A stretch of DNA of 53,146 bases, taken from NCBI GenBank assembly GCA_023268935.1, contig JALRKK010000019.1, positions 1-53,146 on the forward strand, given 5' to 3'. Below, one piece after another: positions 9,761 to 21,546 of the stretch (positions within the stretch are counted from its first letter, which is position 1; each line of letters opens with the position of its first letter). A program made the translations under genes and the position numbers. This DNA is from Glaciecola sp. (GTDB lineage: Bacteria; Pseudomonadota; Gammaproteobacteria; Enterobacterales; Alteromonadaceae). Below the pieces are notes generated by a model that ran no database searches, was not told where the DNA came from, and saw only the letters and a list, made by a program, of their open reading frames with translations.

Positions 9761-9800
9761 CAAAAAAAACCGTCTAACTCATAGGAGATAGACGGTTTAT
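9761..9800 (-). terminator. Rho-independent terminator after exbD-like gene
   Basis: AAACCGTCTA (9767-9776) and TAGACGGTTT (9789-9798) form a ten-pair perfect stem. Read on the minus strand the stem is followed by eight T residues, so it terminates the ExbD-like gene. A weaker effect on the plus-strand gene is possible. Confidence 0.85.
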
Positions 9801-9814
9801 GCGAGATAGTTTGG

Positions 9815-10219
9815 TTAGTCGTCTTTGACTAATACAGATACTCGGTTGATACCAGCAATCTTAGCTTGGTTCATGACCTCTACGACGATACCATGTTCAG
9901 CATCTTCGTGAGCCTGAATAGCAGCAACATCAGTATTGTTCTCGGCAAGGAAGGTTTGAATGTTCGCTACAACTCGACGAATATCGACTTCACGACCGTT
10001 CATTTTTATCACACCTGCATCGTCAATCTGAATCGATAACGCTTTGCTAGGCTGTTTCGATTCGTTGTTGTCCTTAGGGCGATTTACATCAAGGCCTTTT
10101 TCCTTGGCAAACGAGGTCGTCACGATGAAGAAAATCAACATAATGAATACGATGTCAAGCATCGGTGTCATATCGATTTGTGCTTCGTCGTCACTGGAGG
10201 TATGTTTTTTCTTTTTCAT
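9815..10219 (-). CDS. ExbD/TolR-family biopolymer transport protein
   Basis: A 134-residue protein with a short basic cytoplasmic tail (MKKKK), the family signature DMTPMLDIVFIMLIFFIVTTSF containing the proton-pathway aspartate near residue 22, and a periplasmic domain. ExbD works with an ExbB/TolQ/MotA-like partner to turn proton motive force into movement for TonB or Tol. No ExbB or TonB gene is nearby, so it must pair in trans. I chose the ATG at 10219 rather than an upstream in-frame start at 10276, because the longer form adds an atypical N-terminus. Confidence 0.85.
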   Translation of the reverse strand: MKKKKHTSSDDEAQIDMTPMLDIVFIMLIFFIVTTSFAKEKGLDVNRPKDNNESKQPSKALSIQIDDAGVIKMNGREVDIRRVVANIQTFLAENNTDVAAIQAHEDAEHGIVVEVMNQAKIAGINRVSVLVKDD

Positions 10220-10321
10220 ACAACTATTGATCTTATTTATAATGAAGTTAGCGCTAGTATAATGAAAATTGAGCAAAAAAAACAGCGAAAATGTAAACAG
10301 AATGTAGGTTTTTTTGCTTGA

Positions 10322-11125
10322 TTATGAAGGGCTATCCTGCTTGTATGCTATAGCCTGCCCGAGCTGAGTAAAATAGGTTAAGAATAACTGATTTATGGCC
10401 AAACGCTGATTTCCCATCGGATATAACCCTTTTTTAGCCCATTGCGATTGCTTGGTGCCTGAAACTAAAAAATGATTCTTTATTGGTTGGTCTTGAACCA
10501 TGGCTTCAAATGCCCTGGCGCATACTTCTTGGGGGAGTGCAAAATAGATACTTTTACAGGCTTTGTCGCAGGCAACAGAACGTGCCATCAATGGATTTAA
10601 CTCTCCCTCAATGGGACTTAATAAGATAGTGTGAAGGGTATCTAAGAGGCGTTGATTGAGTGGGTGTTGTTGGAGTTTATTTGCAGTTAAACTTAATGCT
10701 GAAGCAAATGTACCAGCCTGCTCGACAGCAAATATCTTGGGTGCGATATAATGGTCAAAAGCATGAAACCATTCGTGAGCAAGTGACCCAGCGCCGGCAT
10801 TTTTGGCCAATGCGAGTTCGCGTTTGACTGGCGTGTAATGTGCGCTGACACCTTTGCGTCCACCACTGCCAAAAGCCAGCGCAAGGCTTTGATTCAGACC
10901 AAGAGTGATGTAGGGAACATGTAATATTTCAGCCAAATCACACAACGCATCAAAGAAGAGATTCGCAGCGAGTTTTTGCTCCTCTACGGTGACCCATTTG
11001 CCAATCGTAATACCCCGAAACCCAAAGAATTTATGAATATCCGCAAAACTCACATCCGCTCCATCACGATGCGAAGGACCATCGCGATAAAACCCCCGTT
11101 GCAAACGATTCAAAGGCTTATCCAC
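10322..11125 (-). CDS. CLCA_X-family protein with HExxH zinc-metalloprotease-like motif
   Basis: A 267-residue soluble protein. HEWFH at residues 117-121 (LAHEWFHAFDHY) is a classical HExxH zinc site. The preceding FGFRGITIGKW segment (34-44) is shared with the LPD1-type domain seen in phage polyvalent proteins and in the proteins named CLCA_X in gammaproteobacteria, from memory of those families. No signal peptide, so it acts in the cytoplasm. The GTG start shares its G with the TAG stop of fldB, so expression is coupled to that flavodoxin. Substrate unknown; enzymatic activity is inferred from the motif only. Confidence 0.7.
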   Translation of the reverse strand: MDKPLNRLQRGFYRDGPSHRDGADVSFADIHKFFGFRGITIGKWVTVEEQKLAANLFFDALCDLAEILHVPYITLGLNQSLALAFGSGGRKGVSAHYTPVKRELALAKNAGAGSLAHEWFHAFDHYIAPKIFAVEQAGTFASALSLTANKLQQHPLNQRLLDTLHTILLSPIEGELNPLMARSVACDKACKSIYFALPQEVCARAFEAMVQDQPIKNHFLVSGTKQSQWAKKGLYPMGNQRLAINQLFLTYFTQLGQAIAYKQDSPS

Positions 11126-11652
11126 TAATTGGCTAACTCAGCTAATACGCCTTCTACCCAGGTGGCGATTCTGGCATCGGTTTGCTCAAATTGATTTTCA
11201 TCGTCCAGTGCTAAGCCAACAAAAAACTCTCTATCCTCAGTCAAAGCTTTAGATTGAGTAAATTCGTAATCAGGCGTGTTCGGCCAATATCCGCATATTT
11301 GAGCACCTGCAGCAACAACCACATCATGCAACATCCCCAGAGCATCTTGAAACCAGTCGGCGTAGCCATACATATCACCTAAACCATATAGGGCAACCGT
11401 TTTACCTGACCAATTAATGTCAGCTGCTTCATCCCAATGACTTTCCCAATCTTCTTGCAGTTCACCAAAATCCCAAGTAGATATGCCTAAGATTACGTTG
11501 TCATATTGCTCAACATCCGCAAGCGCAACCTCTTTGATATTGTGCATATCGACATTAAAATCACCCGCAGCTTCGATGACCGCTTTGATTTTTTCACCAG
11601 CCATTTCGGTATAACAAGTGGTGGATCCATAAAATAAACCGATTCGTTGCAA
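11125..11652 (-). CDS. fldB: Flavodoxin 2
   Basis: A 175-residue flavodoxin. The FMN phosphate loop GSTTCYT is at residues 9-15, followed by the 50s-loop STWDFGELQEDWE and the 90s-loop GDMYGYADWF; the close match to E. coli FldB along its length sets it apart from FldA. It is a low-potential one-electron carrier. I place the start at the TTG at 11652: an AAGG site lies eight bases upstream and no ATG or GTG exists at the family N-terminus. It overlaps the CLCA_X gene by one base. Confidence 0.88.
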   Translation of the reverse strand: MQRIGLFYGSTTCYTEMAGEKIKAVIEAAGDFNVDMHNIKEVALADVEQYDNVILGISTWDFGELQEDWESHWDEAADINWSGKTVALYGLGDMYGYADWFQDALGMLHDVVVAAGAQICGYWPNTPDYEFTQSKALTEDREFFVGLALDDENQFEQTDARIATWVEGVLAELAN

Positions 11653-11705
11653 AAGTATTACCTTGATACGTTGATAAGTGATAGTGGCGCGTAGAATACC
11701 AAAAA

Positions 11706-13547
11706 TCACTCATCCTCAAAAGCTATCTTATGCTTATCGGCACTGAGTAATGTACATTTTACCTCACTCAAATCAAAGTTTGGGGTGTCGGGGAGGTGTA
11801 GGACTCCCAAGGCACAAGGATTGATATGTTCTGCACCACCATATCCTACAGGCTTGCGTTCGGTGATTTTCATAAAGCGGCGTTTAGTCAAAAAGTTCAA
11901 TGGCGAGCGTGATGAGTAAAACACTCTGTTGAGGCGATCGAAGACACTTAATAATCGCTCTGGAAATTGATTTTTGATCCCACTGCACGTGAACTGTAGT
12001 ACTTGAGGTGAATTGCGGCGAAAACGCATTTTTACGTCATACACAAAAGAATAATGCACATCGCCGCTTAAGATCATAAAACGCGGTGGGGTTTTGACAT
12101 GGCGAAAAATATTGAGCATCACATTGGCCGTCCCTTTATGGGCCATCCAGTTCTCGGCATCTACCGTTAGCGCTTGTCCAAACCAAGTGAACACGCGCTG
12201 GATCATCTCAATAAATTTCATACCATAAATAGGCGCAGCGGATACCACAATCACATTATCTTGCCCAACAATGGATTGTTGAAAATCGACCAATGCTTCC
12301 CAATCCATCAGTCCTGACGGTTTTTTGGGATTTGACTCTGATCGCCAGCGCCTTGTACGTGTGTCTAAGACTCGAACGGGAGGCTCAGTATTGAGTGAGT
12401 AATGCCATTTTTCCCACTCCAATATGCCCTCTAATAGCTCATCATGGGCTTTAATTTTGGTTTTAAGAAGGTGTTTTTTGAGTAATTGGCGCAGTGGTTT
12501 TAAGCGTTCAGGTTGATTGCCAATACCTTGGAACAAAGCGTAACCTAACAAAGCATTACCAATGATGCGCTTTGAAAAAGCGTGTCCGCATACAGCCTCT
12601 TCCCATGCTCGATTGAGATTCCAATCGTCCGTGACGTCATGATCATCAAAAATCATATAAGTTGGAATCGCAGCCAATACGGTTTGCACCTGGTCTAGTC
12701 CTTCAACAAAGGCTGCAACGATACGTTGTTCGTTGCGGTATTTGTCGCGAAATTCCTCTGGAACTACCTGTTCGTCGAATTCTATAAACGCCCATAATAC
12801 CGGTGAGAAACTCAATAAATAGAGGGCGCATATTTCAGCAAAGCTCATTAAGTGATTTTGCGCATTGACAGAGGTAAATAGTGGCTTGCGTTTGGCGCCA
12901 AAAAACACCCTATCAAGCGCTTCATTCGCTTCGATATTAGGCAGCAATGACTCTCGAAGATAATAGCCGTAGGTGTGCTCAGCGAGCTCATTGGAACATT
13001 GTATCAACCCATCGGTGAACGTTTCTTGGTGAAGTCCAAGCAGGGAAATAACTTGATTAATAGCATGTAAAGTCGGGCCTGCAACATCATCTACATATAC
13101 TTGATCGCCAGTCAAAAACAGTATGTCGGGTCGCTCATCACCATCCAGTAAATCAGCAACAGAGGGCAATGCATCACTGCCTTCACTGTGAATTTTGCGA
13201 CAAGAACCGTGCATAACTTTTGTCAATTGAGTGGGAACGTAACACTGTGGATGATTAGACTGAGTAAATAAGGTTTCATCGTTTACTTTGATGTCATAAG
13301 TAAATGCAGAATCTGCTGAAAACAAGTTTGGTTTTTGTACATGCAAAATATGTAAAAAAGCTTTTTTACCCATTGGCAAACAGTCGTGTTGAACGTGTTT
13401 AGAGGTGAAGGAAGTATTTCGATCGTTTTGCACGAGGGTAATTTCTGGCTCACAAAATGAACTTGTCACAAGCGTGACACAAACTTCATCTAGGCTTGTA
13501 TGCCTTAGAAACGGGCCAGCAATCAGTAAAGGGATCTTGTTTGCCAT
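11706..13547 (-). CDS. PhoD-like metallophosphatase
   Basis: A 613-residue calcineurin-like phosphoesterase of the PhoD branch. Metal ligands are visible in GDQVYVDD (near 146), FDDHDVTDDW (near 299) and LSGDVHYS (near 493). Classical PhoD is Tat-exported, but this protein has no twin-arginine or other signal peptide, so it is probably cytoplasmic. The substrate is unknown; relatives hydrolyse phosphodiesters or phosphomonoesters. I see no Pho box before it. Its stop is about 50 bases before fldB, so fldB and the CLCA_X gene may be co-transcribed with it. Confidence 0.8.
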   Translation of the reverse strand: MANKIPLLIAGPFLRHTSLDEVCVTLVTSSFCEPEITLVQNDRNTSFTSKHVQHDCLPMGKKAFLHILHVQKPNLFSADSAFTYDIKVNDETLFTQSNHPQCYVPTQLTKVMHGSCRKIHSEGSDALPSVADLLDGDERPDILFLTGDQVYVDDVAGPTLHAINQVISLLGLHQETFTDGLIQCSNELAEHTYGYYLRESLLPNIEANEALDRVFFGAKRKPLFTSVNAQNHLMSFAEICALYLLSFSPVLWAFIEFDEQVVPEEFRDKYRNEQRIVAAFVEGLDQVQTVLAAIPTYMIFDDHDVTDDWNLNRAWEEAVCGHAFSKRIIGNALLGYALFQGIGNQPERLKPLRQLLKKHLLKTKIKAHDELLEGILEWEKWHYSLNTEPPVRVLDTRTRRWRSESNPKKPSGLMDWEALVDFQQSIVGQDNVIVVSAAPIYGMKFIEMIQRVFTWFGQALTVDAENWMAHKGTANVMLNIFRHVKTPPRFMILSGDVHYSFVYDVKMRFRRNSPQVLQFTCSGIKNQFPERLLSVFDRLNRVFYSSRSPLNFLTKRRFMKITERKPVGYGGAEHINPCALGVLHLPDTPNFDLSEVKCTLLSADKHKIAFEDE

Positions 13548-13612
13548 GTTTTGAGTAATGAATGTACAATAAAAAACAACATAATAAGACTAACAAAAAT
13601 AAGTAGATAAAT

Positions 13613-16019
<2,407 letters not shown>

Positions 16020-16277
16020 TTACTGGGGCATATTGAATAGCTTTTCCCTTTGCCATTGCGCTTTATTAAATGTTTTTATTGATACCGCATGCATTGAGCC
16101 ATCGGCAATTTTGTCATTCAGAGGTCCGTAGACGAACTGCTGGCGTTTGACCCGTGACATTTCGTCAAAGAGGTCGCTGACGGCGATGATGTGGAAGTGC
16201 GAGCCATCGCTTGTAACGTGGACTTCTTCTAACTCTAAAGTTTCTTTAAGATGCTGTTCGATTTCTTCGTTGGTCAT
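16020..16277 (-). CDS. ibaG: BolA-family protein IbaG
   Basis: An 85-residue BolA/IbaG protein (E. coli YrbA), with the family core DGSHFHIIAV and RVKRQQFVYGPL. These proteins bind monothiol glutaredoxin through a shared [2Fe-2S] cluster, using conserved histidines, and take part in iron-sulfur traffic and acid response. The ATG at 16277 with AAGG six bases upstream is the start; an in-frame TTG two codons earlier is unlikely. It sits ten bases before murA. Confidence 0.93.
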   Translation of the reverse strand: MTNEEIEQHLKETLELEEVHVTSDGSHFHIIAVSDLFDEMSRVKRQQFVYGPLNDKIADGSMHAVSIKTFNKAQWQREKLFNMPQ

Positions 16278-16297
16278 GGGCAACCTTTTTCTATTTA

Positions 16298-16582
16298 CTA
16301 GCTGTTGAGCAATGCGTCGGCATTCGATAGCGCTGCAAGATGACGTAATTTATCAGGAACACGTTCAAAACGCACTGTTATATTGCGTTGTTTGCAGTCG
16401 CGTAATAAATTGATTAGTACAGCAAGGCCGGCACTATCAATCAGCTCAATCCCGGATAAATCAACTTGCAGATTCTTTTCATTAAGAATTTGCGGAAGCT
16501 GACTTGTAATATTGCTGGTTATCTGAGCGTTTGAGCACTTTCCAGATATACACAGCCGCTCTTTGCTGTAGCTGAGTTCCAT
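16298..16582 (-). CDS. mlaB: STAS-domain lipid-asymmetry protein MlaB
   Basis: A 94-residue cytosolic STAS domain protein. The DLSGIELIDSAGLAVLINLL segment is the STAS signature with the conserved serine in DSAG. MlaB binds the ATPase MlaF and stabilises the MlaFEDB complex in the inner membrane, which moves phospholipids between outer and inner membranes. Its ATG overlaps the stop of mlaC by one base. Confidence 0.9.
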   Translation of the reverse strand: MELSYSKERLCISGKCSNAQITSNITSQLPQILNEKNLQVDLSGIELIDSAGLAVLINLLRDCKQRNITVRFERVPDKLRHLAALSNADALLNS

Positions 16583-17256
16583 TATTCTGCCGGGTTAGTA
16601 TTTTGTAAGACAATCGGTTCGTTGATTTTTTCTTGCATCAAAGTAATCACTTTTTCAACGCCTTCTTGGCGGATAATGGTTTCAAATTCACTGCGTTTTG
16701 AAGACAACAGGCTAATCCCTTCAGCAACCATATCATAACCTTTCCAGGAGTTAGTGCGACTGTCATAACGAACTTTAAAAGCTACCTTGATATCTGGACG
16801 CCCATCGTCTTGAATTATAGCGCGTACCGTAATGGTTTTTTGACCCAGATAATCACCGCCAGGTTCAAATGAAACGGTTTGATCATCATAATACCCCATT
16901 GCATTGGCGTAAGTGGTAACGAGATATTCTTTGAAGACATTAACAAATTCTGCAAGTTGAGGTTTAGGCACGTTACGGGCATTTTTGCCTAAGACCATAA
17001 AAGCAGAAAAACGATAATCGATGTACGGTAGCAGGTTTTCACGCATGATCGTGCGAAGATGTTCTGGATCTTGAGCGATCAGATCCTTTTCATTTTTCAT
17101 TCTACCGAATGTTGCCGATGCGGCATCTTGAATCATGACGTATGGATTGATAACTTCAGGTTGAGCAAATACTTTAGCGCTACTGAAAACAAGACTTAAG
17201 ATAAAAAGTCCGCCTAGCACGGGTGACGAAAACATACGTGAGAAAAAAGGCTTCAT
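16582..17256 (-). CDS. mlaC: Periplasmic phospholipid-binding protein MlaC
   Basis: A 224-residue periplasmic protein with an N-terminal signal peptide (hydrophobic LGGLFILSLVFSSAKVFA) and the MlaC/Ttg2D fold, recognisable from the PYIDYRFSAFMVLGK and KVAFKVRYD segments. It ferries phospholipids between the outer-membrane MlaA-porin complex and MlaFEDB. I chose the ATG at 17256, with AAGGA seven bases upstream, over an in-frame TTG two codons earlier. Confidence 0.93.
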   Translation of the reverse strand: MKPFFSRMFSSPVLGGLFILSLVFSSAKVFAQPEVINPYVMIQDAASATFGRMKNEKDLIAQDPEHLRTIMRENLLPYIDYRFSAFMVLGKNARNVPKPQLAEFVNVFKEYLVTTYANAMGYYDDQTVSFEPGGDYLGQKTITVRAIIQDDGRPDIKVAFKVRYDSRTNSWKGYDMVAEGISLLSSKRSEFETIIRQEGVEKVITLMQEKINEPIVLQNTNPAE

Positions 17257-17276
17257 TAACAATTCCTTAGATATTC

Positions 17277-17744
17277 TTAGTTACTGTCACGACTGAACAA
17301 AAATTGTCCAATCAAATCTTCCAGAACTAATGCTGATTTGGTATCTGAAATAAAATCGCCATCGGTCAATACTACTGGGTCATCAAAGGCAAATCCAGGC
17401 TGAAAGCCAATATACTGCTCACCTAATAAACCCGAGGTCAAAATGGCAACAGAACTCGTGTCTGGAAAATTGTTGTATTGTTCAGAGATGCTCAATACCA
17501 CCACCGGTGTAAAATCATCTTGGTCGAGATAAATCGATTCCACTCGACCAACCGTAACGCCGCCCACTTTGACCGCTGAACGAGGCTTTAAACCACCAAT
17601 ATTGTCAAACTTAGCATAAAGTGTATAACTTTGATCTGAACCGGACATCCCTTGATTGGCAACGTTTAATGCTAATAACAACCCAGCTGCAAGCGTTAAA
17701 ACGACAAAAATTCCAACCAATAGTTCAGTTTTACGTGTGGTCAT
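17277..17744 (-). CDS. mlaD: Outer-membrane lipid asymmetry protein MlaD (MCE domain)
   Basis: A 155-residue inner-membrane-anchored MCE-domain protein: one N-terminal transmembrane helix (LLVGIFVVLTLAAGLLLAL) and then the MCE domain with LYAKFDNIGGLKPRSAVKVGG. It forms a hexameric ring on top of MlaE that channels lipids. AGGAG lies six bases before the ATG. The gap to mlaE is only eight bases. Confidence 0.95.
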   Translation of the reverse strand: MTTRKTELLVGIFVVLTLAAGLLLALNVANQGMSGSDQSYTLYAKFDNIGGLKPRSAVKVGGVTVGRVESIYLDQDDFTPVVVLSISEQYNNFPDTSSVAILTSGLLGEQYIGFQPGFAFDDPVVLTDGDFISDTKSALVLEDLIGQFLFSRDSN

Positions 17745-17752
17745 AGTTGCTC

Positions 17753-18529
17753 CTAGTTTATGCCAAACATGAGTGCAGTAAGCACAAAATCCAAGCCGAG
17801 GACGGCGAGGGACGAATATACAACAGTTTGAGTGGTGGCTTGAGAAATACCTTCCGATGTGGGAATAGCATCGTACCCTTTAAAAATCGCAATCCAAGTG
17901 ACGACGACTGCAAAAACAAAACTCTTAATTATGCCGTTGACGACATCTTTATCCCACTCAACGGTCGCTTGCATTATAGACCAGTATGAACCCGCATCTA
18001 CCCCTAACCAATCGACGCCAACAAGGTGTCCGCCTAATATACCAATTGCGGAAAAAATCAGGGCCAACATTGGCATGGCAATGACGCCAGCCCAAAAACG
18101 GGGGGCAATAATGCGCCGCAATGGGTCAACCGCCATCATCTCGAGACTACTGAGTTGTTCAGTAGCCTTCATCAAACCAATCTCTGCGGTTAACGCCGAG
18201 CCTGCCCGACCAGCAAACAGCAAAGCCGTGACGACAGGACCCAGTTCACGAAGCAGAGACAAAGCAACCATTGGCCCAAGTGAGCCTTCTGCGCCGTAAT
18301 TCACCAGGATAGTGTAGCCTTGCAAGGCCATGACCATACCGATAAATAACCCAGATACCATGATGATCAACAAAGACTGCACACCCACAACGTATATTTG
18401 GTGAACGGTGAGGCGAATGTTTTTGCGTTGAGGGACGGCAATAATAGCCCCCACTAGCATCAATAAAGCACGTCCAAATCCCGTTAGGGCATTCAGCGTA
18501 TTGTACCCAATAGATTGTAAATAATTCAT
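17753..18529 (-). CDS. mlaE: Phospholipid ABC transporter permease MlaE
   Basis: A 258-residue multi-spanning permease. The MlaE/YrbE signature is seen in the [26 protein letters not shown] region near residues 90-115. It forms the membrane dimer of the MlaFEDB complex. Its start overlaps the mlaF stop by four bases (ATGA), so the two are translationally coupled. Confidence 0.96.
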   Translation of the reverse strand: MNYLQSIGYNTLNALTGFGRALLMLVGAIIAVPQRKNIRLTVHQIYVVGVQSLLIIMVSGLFIGMVMALQGYTILVNYGAEGSLGPMVALSLLRELGPVVTALLFAGRAGSALTAEIGLMKATEQLSSLEMMAVDPLRRIIAPRFWAGVIAMPMLALIFSAIGILGGHLVGVDWLGVDAGSYWSIMQATVEWDKDVVNGIIKSFVFAVVVTWIAIFKGYDAIPTSEGISQATTQTVVYSSLAVLGLDFVLTALMFGIN

Positions 18530-19350
18530 TTTTTCACTCCCTGCTGAGCTGTGCCTAACAAGGTGTTAAATAAATCATCTGCAGGGAAATGAAACGGCAC
18601 GGGGCCATCTGCTTCACCCAATAAAAATTGCTGAACTAGCTCCGAGTCAGAAGCCTTAATTTGTGAGGGTGTTCCTTCGCCGATGATTTTTTGATTCGCT
18701 AAAATATACACATAATCTGCAATGTCGAGTACTTCAGAGACATCATGGGTGACAACAATACTTGTCAAATCTAAAGCACTGCTAAGTGCCTTGATAAGCT
18801 TAACCAATACGCCCATAGATATCGGATCTTGTCCGGCAAATGGCTCGTCATACATGATGAGCTCAGGATCGAGCGCAATGGCTCGAGCTAGAGCTGCACG
18901 CCGTGCCATGCCACCTGAAAGTTCACTAGGCATTAAATCAGCTGCTCCACGCAGGCCAACGGCTTCAAGTTTCAGATAAACCAAAGTGCGAATGATGTCC
19001 TCATCGAGTTTGGTGTGCTCGCGCAATGCAAATGCCACATTATCGAACACCGAAATATCGGTAAATAACGCGCCAGATTGGAACAGCATGCTCATTTTTT
19101 TGCGGGTTTTGTAAAGTTCCCTTCGTGACATCTGGGGAATAGAATCTCCGGCATAACGAATATCACCACTGTCAGGTTTGAGTTGCCCACCAATTAATTT
19201 CATTAAGGTGGTTTTACCTATTCCGCTGGGACCCATTATCGCGGTAATTTTCCCCTTTTCAATAGTGAGGTTAATATCATCGTAAATGACGCGATTACCA
19301 CGTAAAAAACGCAAGTTTTCAACGGACACTAGTGTAGATGAGTTACTCAT
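18526..19350 (-). CDS. mlaF: Phospholipid ABC transporter ATPase MlaF
   Basis: A 274-residue ABC ATPase, first gene of the mla operon. Walker A is GPSGIGKTT (40-48), the signature is LSGGMARR and Walker B is [13 protein letters not shown]. It powers MlaE and is bound by MlaB at its C-terminal extension. The upstream 230 bp, shared with the divergent exchanger gene, presumably holds the operon promoter, but I could not pick a convincing one. Confidence 0.96.
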   Translation of the reverse strand: MSNSSTLVSVENLRFLRGNRVIYDDINLTIEKGKITAIMGPSGIGKTTLMKLIGGQLKPDSGDIRYAGDSIPQMSRRELYKTRKKMSMLFQSGALFTDISVFDNVAFALREHTKLDEDIIRTLVYLKLEAVGLRGAADLMPSELSGGMARRAALARAIALDPELIMYDEPFAGQDPISMGVLVKLIKALSSALDLTSIVVTHDVSEVLDIADYVYILANQKIIGEGTPSQIKASDSELVQQFLLGEADGPVPFHFPADDLFNTLLGTAQQGVKK

Positions 19351-19580
19351 GAATACAGGTGGTTCCTTAACCTTAATTGGAGGTGTGCATTGCTGTTATG
19401 TCTGTCTATATTATGCGACAAGACAGGTATATGGGGCAAATCTTAAAAGTTACAAGGTTTGTCTAAGATAAATCGCCAACCTCATGTATTTTACGTTATT
19501 ATATCATTATATGGTTCATAGACCGTTGATTTAGACGAAATGTTCACCACTAATACATTTTATTCAAGGATTTTGCTCGC

Positions 19581-20537
19581 GTGTTAATACAAATTGGGAT
19601 TTTTATCGCCGGTCTACTAGCGCTTAGTTGGAGTGCTGATCGCTTTGTGCACGGCGCCTCAGCGCTCGCCAAAAATCTGGGTGTTTCACCTATGATGATT
19701 GGGTTAACTATTGTGGCCATGGGGTCTTCCGCACCCGAGATTGTCGTATCCGCAACCGCTTCAGTAGGCGGTTCCCCGAATACCGCGATTGGTAATGCGA
19801 TAGGGTCAAATATCACCAATATAGCCTTAGTTTTGGGGATCACGGCTTTAATCAAGCCTTTAATTGTTTCTTCTGGCACCTTAAAACGTGAATTTCCTGT
19901 GTTATTTTTTGTTTGTTTGGTGGCGGCCTGGTTTTTACACGATGGTGTGTTTGCCTTTTACGAAGGTGTTATTTTGTTAGTCATGTTTGGCTTAGTACTT
20001 ATTGGTATGGGCGTGTTGTCAATGAAGGTAGACAAAAACGATCCACTCGTGAGCGAAAATGAAACCGAAATACCCTCTGACGTCAATACGTCTGTAGCCG
20101 TCATGTGGGTGATTGTCGGTTTAGTTATGTTACCTTTATCCGCTCATTTTTTGGTCGAATCTGCCGTCTTCATCGCCAAATACTTTGGTATTAGTGATTT
20201 GGTTATCGGTTTAACGATCATCGCGATTGGTACCAGCTTGCCAGAACTCGCTGCATGTGTGGCTGGTGTTCTCAAAGGCGAGGATGACCTAGCCATGGGC
20301 AATATCATTGGTTCCAATATATTTAACATACTGGCGGTTCTCGGCATGCCTGCGGTCTTTGCGCCTGGTATGTTTGACCCAAATGCAGCAGGTAGAGATT
20401 TGTTGGTCATGTTGAGTTTGACCGTTGTTTTACTTATTTTTAGTTTTAATTTTGTCGGTACTAGACGCATCAATCGCTTTGAAGGAGCGATTTTGTTAGC
20501 TTGTTTTATTGCGTATCAAGTCCTGTTGTTCGCATAA
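19581..20537 (+). CDS. Calcium/sodium antiporter, YrbG family
   Basis: A 318-residue inner-membrane cation exchanger. The two alpha-repeats typical of the CaCA superfamily are present: GSSAPEIVVSATAS and GNAIGSNITNI in the first half, GTSLPELAACVAG and GNIIGSNIFNIL in the second, with the conserved acidic residues in GSSAPE and GTSLPE. The start is GTG at 19581 (AAGGA about eleven bases upstream). In E. coli the homologue yrbG also lies next to kdsD and lptC, so position supports the assignment. Ion preference is inferred. Confidence 0.9.
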   Translation: MLIQIGIFIAGLLALSWSADRFVHGASALAKNLGVSPMMIGLTIVAMGSSAPEIVVSATASVGGSPNTAIGNAIGSNITNIALVLGITALIKPLIVSSGTLKREFPVLFFVCLVAAWFLHDGVFAFYEGVILLVMFGLVLIGMGVLSMKVDKNDPLVSENETEIPSDVNTSVAVMWVIVGLVMLPLSAHFLVESAVFIAKYFGISDLVIGLTIIAIGTSLPELAACVAGVLKGEDDLAMGNIIGSNIFNILAVLGMPAVFAPGMFDPNAAGRDLLVMLSLTVVLLIFSFNFVGTRRINRFEGAILLACFIAYQVLLFA

Positions 20538-20576
20538 TATAAGCAGCATAAGCCGAATTAGGCACAAGGGAAAATT

Positions 20577-21545
20577 ATGTCTGAGCATCACTTTATTCAA
20601 TCTGCCAAGCAAGTCATCGCAACCGAAGCGAAAGGGCTTGCTGAGTTACCTAAGGTCTTAGACGAAACCTTTGTTGCGGCTTGTCAGTTACTAAAAGATT
20701 GTCAGGGCAAAGTCGTTGTCTCGGGCATGGGTAAGTCTGGACACATCGGTTCGAAGATCGCAGCAACGCTTGCCAGTACTGGTACTCCAGCGTTTTTTGT
20801 TCACCCTGGTGAAGCGAATCATGGTGATTTGGGAATGCTAAGCGCCAACGATGTGGTGATCGCCATATCTAATTCGGGCGAAACACAAGAGTTACTCGGA
20901 TTATTACCTGTGCTCAAAAGACTCAATATTCCCTACATTGCTATAACTCAGCAAGCTGAATCAACACTTGCTCAACACGCTAAGTTAGTACTCACTATTC
21001 CGGTGCCGGCTGAAGCGTGTTCACTTGGCCTGGCACCAACGACTTCAACAACCGTTACCTTGGTACTTGGGGATGCATTGGCCATTGCGTTGCTAGATGC
21101 CAAAGGATTTACCTCTGAAGATTTTGCATTGTCACATCCTGGAGGTTCTCTTGGTCGAAAATTATTGCTACGCTGCAGTGATATCATGTTGCGTGGAGAA
21201 GAAATACCAAGTGTAAACACGGATACTTTGATTACTGAGGCGTTACTAGAAATTAGTAGAAAAGGCTTAGGAATGACTGGCGTGGTTGCTGATGAACGCT
21301 TAAAGGGAATTTTTACAGACGGTGATTTGCGCCGTGTCTTGGACCAAAAAATCGACATACATCACAGCGTAGTCGAAAACGTAATGACAGCTAATCCAAT
21401 TACAGTTTCACCAGAAATGCTTGCCGTAGATGCCTTAAATATCATGCAACAAAAGCAAATAACAGCCTTATTAGTTGTCGATCAGGATCACAACATTGTC
21501 GGTGCATTTAATATGCACATGCTACTCAAGGCAGGGGTCGTTTAA
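20577..21545 (+). CDS. kdsD: D-arabinose 5-phosphate isomerase
   Basis: A 322-residue enzyme that converts ribulose 5-phosphate to arabinose 5-phosphate, the first step towards Kdo of LPS. An SIS sugar-isomerase domain (GMGKSGHIG, ISNSGETQEL, TTSTTVTLVLGDALA) spans about residues 35-180, followed by two CBS domains to the C-terminus. GGGAAAA before the ATG is the ribosome site. kdsC starts one base after its stop. Confidence 0.96.
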   Translation: MSEHHFIQSAKQVIATEAKGLAELPKVLDETFVAACQLLKDCQGKVVVSGMGKSGHIGSKIAATLASTGTPAFFVHPGEANHGDLGMLSANDVVIAISNSGETQELLGLLPVLKRLNIPYIAITQQAESTLAQHAKLVLTIPVPAEACSLGLAPTTSTTVTLVLGDALAIALLDAKGFTSEDFALSHPGGSLGRKLLLRCSDIMLRGEEIPSVNTDTLITEALLEISRKGLGMTGVVADERLKGIFTDGDLRRVLDQKIDIHHSVVENVMTANPITVSPEMLAVDALNIMQQKQITALLVVDQDHNIVGAFNMHMLLKAGVV

Positions 21546-21546
21546 C

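Noticed and set aside
10220-10321. Possible Fur box before the ExbD-like gene (two CATTAT blocks)
   Set aside because: The hexamers are 14 bases apart and do not fit the contiguous 6-6-1-6 arrangement.
8137-11146. The 14-base sequence TTGGCTAACTCAGC occurs at 8137 and again at 11130
   Set aside because: A handful of identical 14-mers is expected by chance in 53 kb; one copy is the start of trmN6 and the other the end of fldB on the other strand, with no related context.
13548-13612. Pho box before the PhoD-like phosphatase
   Set aside because: No TGTCA-type repeats at 11-bp spacing are present; the region is simply AT-rich.
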